Below, piece after piece: positions 54,273-61,895 of a stretch of DNA of 64,000 nucleotides. The position numbers were made by a program, and so were the translations under genes. The stretch spans positions 289,381-353,380 of the forward strand of contig JAGCVJ010000015.1 in NCBI GenBank assembly GCA_017962375.1, read 5' to 3'. Numbering within the stretch: the first letter of the stretch is position 1; each line of letters starts with the position of its first letter. This DNA is from Bacteroidales bacterium. Lineage in GTDB: Bacteria > Bacteroidota > Bacteroidia > Bacteroidales > UBA932. The notes under the pieces were generated by a model, which saw only the letters and a list, made by a program, of their open reading frames with translations, was not told the origin of the DNA and searched no databases.

Positions 54273-55283
54273 ATGAAGCGTCTTGTTACTGTAGCCCTTG
54301 CCCTGTTTTTTGTGACAGCGGCGGGCTTGTTTGTTTTATCCGGTTGCCGTAATTCCAAAGACGGCAAAACTCCTTATCAGACAAACATATTTCCGGGGGT
54401 AAAAGTGCCGGTAGCCATGGCTTCCGACAAACGGCTCTCTGCTGAATATATGGCAAGGCATTACTGGGACGAGTTCCTCAGCCAGGACCGCCTGCTTAGG
54501 CTCAAGCCGGATACCACAACCGTTCTGGGTATCAGCCCCCAGATCTTTGAAGAGGCTTTTCAGGGATATGTCTCAGCGATAGAATCTGTTGACGATACCA
54601 TTGCCAAACATTCAATGGCAAAGTTTGTGGACAAGGCGGTAAAGCTGGCCGAAGACGGCTACCCGATGTTCTTCAGCCAGATTATGCAGAACGGAGAAAA
54701 GTATCTTTTCGACGCCCATTCCCCGTTCCTGGACGACGAGCTTTACCTCCCGGTGCTGGACGGCATAGAAAAATGCAAGGTTATTCCTCAGAACGTGAAG
54801 GATTCTTTCAATTGGCAGAAAGAAATCTGCAGCAAGAACCGCGTTGGCACTCAGGCGGCCGATTTCCGTTACGCCACATCCGGTGGGCGCCAGGGCATGA
54901 TGCACGGCATAAATGCTGAATATCTTCTGGTTTTCTTCAACGATCCCGACTGCCCAAACTGCCGCCAGGCTCTAGAGGTGATGAAAACTGCGGACCCGAT
55001 ACTGAATCTCACGGGAATGGGAGTGATGAAAGTTCTCGCTGTGTCTCCTGGCGGAAAGACCGCTCTTTGGGACGAGAGGAAGGCGGACTTCCCTTCAAAC
55101 TGGATTTACGCCTACGATCCTGCGGGAGAGCTTGACCAGGGAACAATCTACACGCTCAGGACATCGCCGAGCATATATCTTCTGGATTCCGAAAAGAACG
55201 TCATTCTCAAAGACGCGTCTGTGCCGCACTGCCTGAGAGTGCTCGCCTCTATCGCCGAGCACTATGTGCAGGTTCACGAATAA
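54273..55283 (+). CDS. Thioredoxin-like lipoprotein (DUF5106-type)
   Basis: The 336-residue product has a lipoprotein signal peptide ending in VLSGC (Cys about 25). A helical N-terminal domain (about 40-190) matches the DUF5106 pattern (AEYMARHYWDEF). A C-terminal thioredoxin fold carries YLLVFFNDPDCPNCRQALE, with the redox motif CPNC, and a cis-proline loop in LRTSPSIYLLD. It is probably an outer- or inner-membrane-anchored periplasmic thiol-disulfide protein. It follows the tRNA closely and converges on the Na/Pi gene six bases away. Confidence 0.82.
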   Translation: MKRLVTVALALFFVTAAGLFVLSGCRNSKDGKTPYQTNIFPGVKVPVAMASDKRLSAEYMARHYWDEFLSQDRLLRLKPDTTTVLGISPQIFEEAFQGYVSAIESVDDTIAKHSMAKFVDKAVKLAEDGYPMFFSQIMQNGEKYLFDAHSPFLDDELYLPVLDGIEKCKVIPQNVKDSFNWQKEICSKNRVGTQAADFRYATSGGRQGMMHGINAEYLLVFFNDPDCPNCRQALEVMKTADPILNLTGMGVMKVLAVSPGGKTALWDERKADFPSNWIYAYDPAGELDQGTIYTLRTSPSIYLLDSEKNVILKDASVPHCLRVLASIAEHYVQVHE

Positions 55284-55289
55284 CAAGGA

Positions 55290-56981
55290 TCACTTGATTT
55301 CTATTATCGCTTCGGAGATATTGATCATGAAGTCTCCAACGTGCTCGAACTCGTTGATCATATCCACATAGTAAGTACCGGTGAGATAGCTGTAGGTGTT
55401 GTTCTCCAGGTTGAGCAGGTGCTCTTCCTTGAGGTTGTTGCGGTACTCGTTGATTTCCTGCTCCACATCCTGGGCGTTGGAGATGTCTGAAATGCCGGTA
55501 TAGCCGAGCTCGAGGTTCTTCTCCATTACGTCGAAGCCCTTGAAGATCAGGTCCATCATAAAGCCAAGGCGGGTGATCATATCCTCGTCGAAGGTGGCGT
55601 TGTGGATGTTGCGCCTCTGGAGGATTCTGCCGATGTTGAAGCCGCTGTCGCCGATGCTCTCCAGCTCGCTGATGACCTTGAACATAGCCTGGATCCTGCG
55701 GGCTGACTCTTCGGAGAGATCCCACTCGGAAACCTCGTTCAGGTACTTGGCAATCTCGAACTCAATCTTGTCCGTTATCTGCTCGTAATGCTCCAGCTTG
55801 TGGTAAAGTTCGTCGAACTTGTCAGGGTCCGTGGTGGAGATGCTTTCACGAGCCAGCTCGTACTGCTCTCGGCAGATCTTCACGAAGTGGAGTATCTCGC
55901 TCTTGGCCTGTTCAAGCGAAAGTTCTGCGGTGGAAAGCGGACCTCCGTGAATGTACTGGAGCCTGTATTCCTCGTCCTCCGGCTTGCCCGGCAGCAGCCT
56001 GGTGACAAACTTCACGATCTTGTTGGTAAAGCCTACCAGGATGCAGGTGTTGCTGACGTTGAACAGGGTGTGAACCATGGCAATTGAGCACAGGATGGAG
56101 AACGTGGAAGCCCCGCTGACCAGCGGATTGTCCAGGCCTACGGCCATAATCACCCTGGATACCACCCACAGGAACGGATGGTAGAGAATCAGCACCCACA
56201 GCACTCCGAACAGGTTGAAGAACGCGTGTCCGGCCGCGGCTCTCCTGGCGGAGATATTGGCTACGGATGCCGCCATGTTTGCGGTAAGGGTGGTTCCTAT
56301 GTTTTCTCCGAGCACCAGCGCGGCGCCCAGTTCAAAGTTCAGTCCGTTGGAGCACATCATCAGCGTAAGGGCCATCGTGGCGGCTGATGACTGGAGCATT
56401 ATGGTAACCAGGGTTCCTATGAGCACGCAGATCAGAACGCTCCAGAATCCGAACCTGCTCCATCCGTTGATCAGTTCCTTGACCTTCTCCAGGATGGCCG
56501 GATCTACGGAAGTCTGCACCATGCTCAGTCCGAGGAACATAATGGCAAAGCCCATAATCATCATACCCAGGCTCTTTCGCTTTTTGCTCTTGCCCATCGT
56601 GATGATAAATCCAACGGCAATCAGCGGAACGGCCACGGTGGCCACTCCTCCGGAGAATCCCACAAGGGCGAACAGCCAGGCGGATACCGTGGTGCCGATA
56701 TTGGCGCCCATAATGACTCCGATACTCTGGGCCAGGGTAAGCAGTCCGGCGTTGACGAAACTTACCACCATAAGGGTGGTTGCCGCAGAAGACTGGATGC
56801 AGGCGGTAACCGTAAGACCTGTCAGCACCCTCTTGAAGGCGTTGGAGGTCATCATTGCCAGAAATCCCCTGAGCTTGTCTCCCGCAACTTTCTGCAGGTT
56901 TTCACTCATCATGCTCATTCCGAACAGGAACAAGGCAAGAGAGCCCAGAAGTTTGAATATAGACATCGCAATGTTCATCAC
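55290..56981 (-). CDS. Na/Pi-cotransporter family protein with PhoU-like domain
   Basis: The 563-residue protein has two repeats of the NptA/PNaS membrane domain, each with the QSS signature (ACIQSSAATTLMVVSF and IMLQSSAATMALTL), and GANIGTT/GENIGTT loops. A C-terminal cytoplasmic helical domain (about 340-563) is PhoU-like. Such proteins export or import phosphate with sodium. ATG 56981 is used; the next codon is also ATG. A consensus -7 element lies three bases upstream, closer than usual, so a slightly later start is possible. Confidence 0.92.
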   Translation of the reverse strand: MMNIAMSIFKLLGSLALFLFGMSMMSENLQKVAGDKLRGFLAMMTSNAFKRVLTGLTVTACIQSSAATTLMVVSFVNAGLLTLAQSIGVIMGANIGTTVSAWLFALVGFSGGVATVAVPLIAVGFIITMGKSKKRKSLGMMIMGFAIMFLGLSMVQTSVDPAILEKVKELINGWSRFGFWSVLICVLIGTLVTIMLQSSAATMALTLMMCSNGLNFELGAALVLGENIGTTLTANMAASVANISARRAAAGHAFFNLFGVLWVLILYHPFLWVVSRVIMAVGLDNPLVSGASTFSILCSIAMVHTLFNVSNTCILVGFTNKIVKFVTRLLPGKPEDEEYRLQYIHGGPLSTAELSLEQAKSEILHFVKICREQYELARESISTTDPDKFDELYHKLEHYEQITDKIEFEIAKYLNEVSEWDLSEESARRIQAMFKVISELESIGDSGFNIGRILQRRNIHNATFDEDMITRLGFMMDLIFKGFDVMEKNLELGYTGISDISNAQDVEQEINEYRNNLKEEHLLNLENNTYSYLTGTYYVDMINEFEHVGDFMINISEAIIEIK

Positions 56982-56983
56982 AA

Positions 56984-56991
56984 CAAATTTA
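56984..56991 (-). promoter_or_regulatory. -7-like element upstream of the Na/Pi gene
   Basis: The minus strand reads TAAATTTG, an exact match, only 3 bases before ATG 56981. Either the message is leaderless, or the true start is at a later Met (56966, MSIFKLLG), or the match is chance. Confidence 0.45.
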
Positions 56992-57001
56992 ATCTTAATC
57001 G

Positions 57002-57033
57002 TTGAGTAAAAAAAATGAAAATCGCTAAATTTG
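57002..57033 (+). promoter_or_regulatory. Promoter of the HEGRH outer-membrane protein gene
   Basis: TTG at 57002-57004, a 21-base spacer and TAAATTTG at 57026-57033 match the consensus. The -7 box lies inside the longest open frame (from 57015), so ATG 57051 is the likely start. Confidence 0.65.
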
Positions 57034-57050
57034 AAGCAAAATATTATCCT

Positions 57051-60000
57051 ATGAACAAAAACGTAACAAAGACTCTGTTTTTAGCAGCTACGCTTTTTCT
57101 TTTTTGCTCGGCGACAGCACTGGCTCAGTATTATGATATAGGCTCTGAAAAAACTTCCGTCAAGTGGAAAAAGATGAAGAGCAAGAATTTCGAGATAATA
57201 TATCCTTCAAGCGGCGAGGACGGAACGGGTAGCGGGTACGGACTGCTGGCCAAGGACTATCTGAAGCAGGTTGAGGGCCTCTACGGTCTCTATGCAGATT
57301 CCATCAGGTACACATACGGCCTTCCAAAGAGGTTCCCTCTGGTTCTCCATCCGTTCAACGCAGAAAGCAACGGAGTAACCTTCTGGGCGCCAAGGCAGAT
57401 AGATTTCTTCGCCCAGCCGTATTTGGACTTGCTGTCCACGGATCCGTGGGACAACGTCCTCTCCAGCCACGAGGGAAGGCACGCCTGGCAGGTGGCTCAT
57501 ATGAACCGGGGCTTTTTCAAAGTTTTGTACGGGGTCTTCGGAGACCAGGTGATTGGCGCCGCTTCAGTTGTGCTTCCTTCCCGCTGGTTCCTGGAGGGAG
57601 ATGCCGTTGTTGCGGAAACACAGATCGGCAAAGGCGGCCGCGGAAGGAACGGATTTTTCCTCTGCGAAATCCTCAAGTGCATTGTTCCTGAGGGAGAAGA
57701 CACAAAAGACTACTTCTACGGCAAGAACCGCACCTGGGACCGCTGGCGTTTCGGCAGCGTAAAGGCTTATTCCCCGGATCCTTACAGCACCGGCTATATG
57801 ATCAACGCCATGGCCCGCCATCACAGCGGCGACGTGGACCTGGCCCACAATATTCTCAACTACGAGCCTCTGCATTTCCTGAATGTCAACATAGTGGCAT
57901 CCGCTTTCAAGAAATACAGCGGCAAGACCCATCGCGAATACATAAAGGACGACATGCTCAAGGAGTTTGTCGAGCTGAACGAAAACGAGGAGTTTGAAGA
58001 GACTCTGTCCGACGATTCAGGAGTGCCTATGTACAAGCGCCCTATTGCCAGAACCGGCTTGAAAAACGGCTACTTTACAGAATATCATAGCATTACTTCC
58101 GTCGGGAAAGATTCTGTGATAGCAGTTGTGGAGGGCTATGCCAGCACGGGATTTCTGGTGCTTTTCACCAAGGACGAGAACGGCTGGAAGGAAGAAGCCC
58201 TCAGCACTTTTGAAGACGAGGTGGAGCCGATTTTCTACAACGACGGCAAGATTTACCTGAGCGAAAGCAACGTGGATCCGCGCTGGGGCCAGCACTCATC
58301 CTACGGACTTACTGTATTCGACCTTAAAACCAGAACATTTGACTATCCGGACCACCCGAAGCCTATTCATATTCCGCAGTTTGCCCGGGTAAACGGAGAA
58401 AAGGATCTTTACGGCCTTGTTTACTCTTCTGACGAGTCAACCGGAACGCCTGGATTTTCTTCTGAGATCTGCAAGGTATTCACCGATGAAGATGAGGATC
58501 CATTAATCACCGTTCCCGGGGAGCAGATCACTTCCTACGCATTCGGCAACCAGAATGAAGTTTACTGTACTGTTGTGGGAAAGGACGGGTTGAGGCTGGA
58601 CAAGATCACGCCTTCCGGAAATTCTTCGGTAACCGAAAATATCCTCCCTTCGTCTTTCCACATAATCAAAGACTTGAAGTATTATAAGGGAGATCTTTTC
58701 TTCATTACCGACTGGTTCGGAGTGCCGGCTCTTTGCAGGATGAATCCTGAAAAGAAAGAAATCAGGCTGGCCTGTGAGTCGGGAGATATCACGAGCTTCT
58801 CCATCGCTGAGGACGGAAGCCTCTATGTGATAAAGGAAATAGGGGACAGGGGAGAATTCCCTTACGAGGAGAATATGGTTGATGTGGCCATAGATCCTGA
58901 CATGGAATACAATTACCCTCTGGCCGAGGAACTGTCAAAGCAGTACAAAGAGAAATATGGCAAGAAGGTAGAGGAATATGCGGCAGCCGTTGAGAAGAAA
59001 GCCGAGGACTTCAAGGAAACGGACTATAGCAAGGGCGCCAATCTTTTCAGGCTTCACTCCTGGATTCCTGCCTATGCCGAGTTCAGCGGGGAGACCGAAG
59101 GAGGCTTTGAGGAGTTCTACGAGGAGGCTCTGCCTGGCGTTACGCTTTATTCCCAGAACACTCTCGGAACTATGAAGACTATGTTCGGCTACGGCTACGA
59201 GAAGCGCAGCGGCTATCTGGGCAAGACCAAGAGGCTGCATTCCGGCCACGCTACCATCAACTGGAGCGGCTGGTATCCGGTGATTGAGGGAACCGTGCAT
59301 TTCAACGACAGGATAATGTACGACAAAGACAAGTTCTCCGTAAGAAGCCACGTTGCCGCTTACATTCCGCTTGTCTGGGAGGCTGAAGGCTGGGACAGCG
59401 GAATCACCCCTCTTGTCAGCTGGTCTTACCGCAACGACGAGGCGGAGCTGGAAGAGGACGAGACTTCTCCTAGAGGATACAGCGTAGACCAGTTCAGCCG
59501 CCATCAGCTGAACCTGGTGCTTGGCGCCTACAAGTCTCTTGACGTGGCCAGGGCGGAGGTGTTTCCTCGCTGGGGAATCGGAGGCAGGGTGGCATCGAGT
59601 CTGAGCCCTAAGGGCGGCCACAACTTCGGTTCGGAGTTCTCCGCATACGTTTACGGATATGTTCCTGGCCTCACTTTCAACCAAGGCCTGAGGCTTAGCG
59701 CCGCCTTCCAGAGGCAGAACGTGGAGGGCAAGAAATACTGGCTAGACAACCACATCGACGGCCCTAGGGGCTTTACAGAAGATATCTATGGCAGAAACAT
59801 CTTCACCGCCACAGCAGACTATGCCATTCCTATTTATCTTGGCGATGTGTCAATAGGTCCGCTTGCCTACCTGCAGCAGCTGCAGCTCATCCCGTTCTTC
59901 GACTACAGCCGCGTGGACTTCCTTCGTCCTACAGGTGGCCTTATGGGCTTCTACACCGGCAAGCATTACCAATGGGAAGACCGCTATTCCTTTGGAGCTG

Positions 60001-60170
60001 ACGTTATGTTCAAGGGACATTTCCTGAGAATCGGCTTCCCGATGTACATTGGAGTGCGCTACGCCAGGACCAACAAGCCTTGCGACTACGGGAACTCCAT
60101 TCCCGCCACCTATGACGGCAAGGGCGGACGCAACTACTGCACTCTGCTTCTGGGTATTACGTTCTATTAA
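57051..60170 (+). CDS. Large outer-membrane protein with gluzincin-like HEGRH motif, propeller and beta-barrel
   Basis: The 1039-residue protein starts at ATG 57051 with a signal peptide (LFLAATLFLFCSATALAQ). The N-terminal domain has HEGRH at 140-144 (LSSHEGRHAWQVAHM) and a possible third ligand Glu182 in RWFLEGDAVVAE. That is the HExxH plus downstream Glu layout of peptidase MA-type zinc enzymes. The middle (about 340-630) looks like a beta-propeller, with repeated 'GKIYLSESN/GSLYVIKE' strands. The C-terminal 350 residues look like an outer-membrane barrel ending in YCTLLLGITFY. The product may be a surface-anchored metallopeptidase. I do not recognise a named family for the whole chain. 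Confidence 0.78.
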   Translation: MNKNVTKTLFLAATLFLFCSATALAQYYDIGSEKTSVKWKKMKSKNFEIIYPSSGEDGTGSGYGLLAKDYLKQVEGLYGLYADSIRYTYGLPKRFPLVLHPFNAESNGVTFWAPRQIDFFAQPYLDLLSTDPWDNVLSSHEGRHAWQVAHMNRGFFKVLYGVFGDQVIGAASVVLPSRWFLEGDAVVAETQIGKGGRGRNGFFLCEILKCIVPEGEDTKDYFYGKNRTWDRWRFGSVKAYSPDPYSTGYMINAMARHHSGDVDLAHNILNYEPLHFLNVNIVASAFKKYSGKTHREYIKDDMLKEFVELNENEEFEETLSDDSGVPMYKRPIARTGLKNGYFTEYHSITSVGKDSVIAVVEGYASTGFLVLFTKDENGWKEEALSTFEDEVEPIFYNDGKIYLSESNVDPRWGQHSSYGLTVFDLKTRTFDYPDHPKPIHIPQFARVNGEKDLYGLVYSSDESTGTPGFSSEICKVFTDEDEDPLITVPGEQITSYAFGNQNEVYCTVVGKDGLRLDKITPSGNSSVTENILPSSFHIIKDLKYYKGDLFFITDWFGVPALCRMNPEKKEIRLACESGDITSFSIAEDGSLYVIKEIGDRGEFPYEENMVDVAIDPDMEYNYPLAEELSKQYKEKYGKKVEEYAAAVEKKAEDFKETDYSKGANLFRLHSWIPAYAEFSGETEGGFEEFYEEALPGVTLYSQNTLGTMKTMFGYGYEKRSGYLGKTKRLHSGHATINWSGWYPVIEGTVHFNDRIMYDKDKFSVRSHVAAYIPLVWEAEGWDSGITPLVSWSYRNDEAELEEDETSPRGYSVDQFSRHQLNLVLGAYKSLDVARAEVFPRWGIGGRVASSLSPKGGHNFGSEFSAYVYGYVPGLTFNQGLRLSAAFQRQNVEGKKYWLDNHIDGPRGFTEDIYGRNIFTATADYAIPIYLGDVSIGPLAYLQQLQLIPFFDYSRVDFLRPTGGLMGFYTGKHYQWEDRYSFGADVMFKGHFLRIGFPMYIGVRYARTNKPCDYGNSIPATYDGKGGRNYCTLLLGITFY

Positions 60171-60172
60171 AA

Positions 60173-61852
60173 TCAGTTGGATTGTGACTCCTTCCATTCG
60201 GTAGGGGTCATTCCTGTTTTAGCCTTGAAGGTTCTGAGGAACGAGGTTCTGGAAGAGAATCCCGATTCTTCTGCCACGTCAGTGTGTGACATGTCTGGAT
60301 TATCGGTCATCAGTTTCTGGGCATATTTGATGCGGTAGCTGTTGATAAGGTCTGAGAAACTGGTTCCGAGAGAACTGTTGACAATCAGACTTACATAGGT
60401 CCTGTTGGTGGCAAGCTCCGATGCTATATCGCTGATGCGTATGTCTTTTTTCTTGAAGAGCTGCTTCTCCTCGATGATTTTGGAAATCTGCTCCTGGAGT
60501 TCCTGCCTTGATTTTTTTGCCACCTCGGACGTGTCTATATCTGACACTTCTTCCGGCTTCTTTGACAATAGCCTGTAAGCCAAGAAAATGCACCCGATAA
60601 CAACAAAGGCTCCGCAGGCAAACCAGAGCCAAGGATAGCTTGTGCTTTCCGCAGGTTTTGTGCTGAAGGCAAAAACGCAGCTGTTTGTCTTGAAATTGTC
60701 TGCCACGAGAGCTTCCCCGGATTCTCCGAAGAAACAACCTCCGGCCAAAACGATTCTGCCGTCTCCCAAAAGATCCCAGCTCTCGTCATTCAGAGAGAAA
60801 TCCTTCAGGATATCGGAATAATACAAGATACTGCTTGCCTTTCCGCCATCAAGAGTCGCGTCATAGTCAATCTCGGCGACATAGAAGTTTCTCTTAAGGT
60901 CATATCCTGTAAGATAAGCCTTTCTTGTCTGGCGGTTCACCTGGATTTTCGGTCCCCAGGCCAAGGAATCTCCTTCAATTCCCTTTTCAGGCAGCGGCTT
61001 TTCCATATTCAGCAGCGAGAACTGTTCTCCGGAAACCTTTAGAATTCCATACCGGCCGTCAATCTTCCTTTTTGCCGGTATCAGATAGGTGTAATCGCCG
61101 ATGGAAGAAATCCGGGAGTCGTAAAAGCTCAGTGGCGGAAAAATGCTCCACTCGTTCAGCAGCGGTATTTGGAAAGCCTCTCCGTCCAGGCGGTCAGCGA
61201 TCATCTGGCAGGTGTCGCCCCTGTTGCCCAGATATGAAAGCACAATGGCCCCAGACGAGTCTGTCTGCAATATCAGTGGACTTCCCCTTTGGACAGAAAC
61301 CGGCTTCTTGAAAGAAAAGCCCTTTCCCGGCTCGTAAATTTCCATATCGTCGTCGGCGTACCAGTTGCCTGTAACCAGGACTCTTCCGTCCGGGAAGGCA
61401 ATCGCGGAGCACCCTGTCCTCTTGCGGTCCAGAACTCCGGATGGTTCGAAGTTGTGAGTCTTAGGGTCATAGATTTCCGTTCCCCAGCTTTGCCCGATGC
61501 CGAAGTTTTCCGCGCAGCCGCCTCCAATCATTATCCTTCCGTCCGGGAGCTTTACTGAAAAACCGAAATCGTGAGGATAGAGCATCGGCACCTCAACCCA
61601 TTTTCCGTCCTTGAGGTACTCGGCCGTCTTGAGCAATATGAAGCCGTCCGTATGCCCGCCGAGAACGGTTATCTCCCCGTTCAGATTGACGATACAGTGT
61701 CCGCCGCGGGGCTGGTTGAGGTCGGGAAGCCTCTCGGCCGCCATCTTGAGAAACCTCTCTCCGCCAACTTCAACAGCCTCCTGCTCAAACACCTTGGTCT
61801 GAGTGCAGGCGGCTGCCAGAAGTGATATTGCAAACGTTATCCAGGGTCTCAT
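60173..61852 (-). CDS. Membrane-spanning kelch-propeller/AraC-type transcription regulator
   Basis: The 559-residue protein has an N-terminal signal/lipobox-like segment (FAISLLAAACTQ), a kelch-type beta-propeller (about 40-400, with repeated VLGGHTDG, MIGGGCAEN, VLAGGCFFG), one transmembrane helix (about 407-430) and a C-terminal AraC HTH domain (about 465-555). The HTH domain includes ISDIASELATNRTYVSLIV and DVAEESGFSSRTSFLRTFK. The layout predicts periplasmic sensing coupled directly to DNA binding, like hybrid two-component regulators but without kinase or receiver. It converges on the HEGRH gene two bases away and faces the FISUMP surface-protein gene. Its targets are unknown. Confidence 0.85.
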   Translation of the reverse strand: MRPWITFAISLLAAACTQTKVFEQEAVEVGGERFLKMAAERLPDLNQPRGGHCIVNLNGEITVLGGHTDGFILLKTAEYLKDGKWVEVPMLYPHDFGFSVKLPDGRIMIGGGCAENFGIGQSWGTEIYDPKTHNFEPSGVLDRKRTGCSAIAFPDGRVLVTGNWYADDDMEIYEPGKGFSFKKPVSVQRGSPLILQTDSSGAIVLSYLGNRGDTCQMIADRLDGEAFQIPLLNEWSIFPPLSFYDSRISSIGDYTYLIPAKRKIDGRYGILKVSGEQFSLLNMEKPLPEKGIEGDSLAWGPKIQVNRQTRKAYLTGYDLKRNFYVAEIDYDATLDGGKASSILYYSDILKDFSLNDESWDLLGDGRIVLAGGCFFGESGEALVADNFKTNSCVFAFSTKPAESTSYPWLWFACGAFVVIGCIFLAYRLLSKKPEEVSDIDTSEVAKKSRQELQEQISKIIEEKQLFKKKDIRISDIASELATNRTYVSLIVNSSLGTSFSDLINSYRIKYAQKLMTDNPDMSHTDVAEESGFSSRTSFLRTFKAKTGMTPTEWKESQSN

Positions 61853-61877
61853 AGCGTTCTTCAGACTGTCCTGAAAC

Positions 61878-61885
61878 CAAAGGTA
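61878..61885 (-). promoter_or_regulatory. -7 promoter element of the kelch/AraC regulator
   Basis: The minus strand reads TACCTTTG, matching TAnnTTTG, 25 bases before the start codon at 61852. No clear -33 TTG is present. Confidence 0.5.
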
Positions 61886-61895
61886 GCAATAATTA

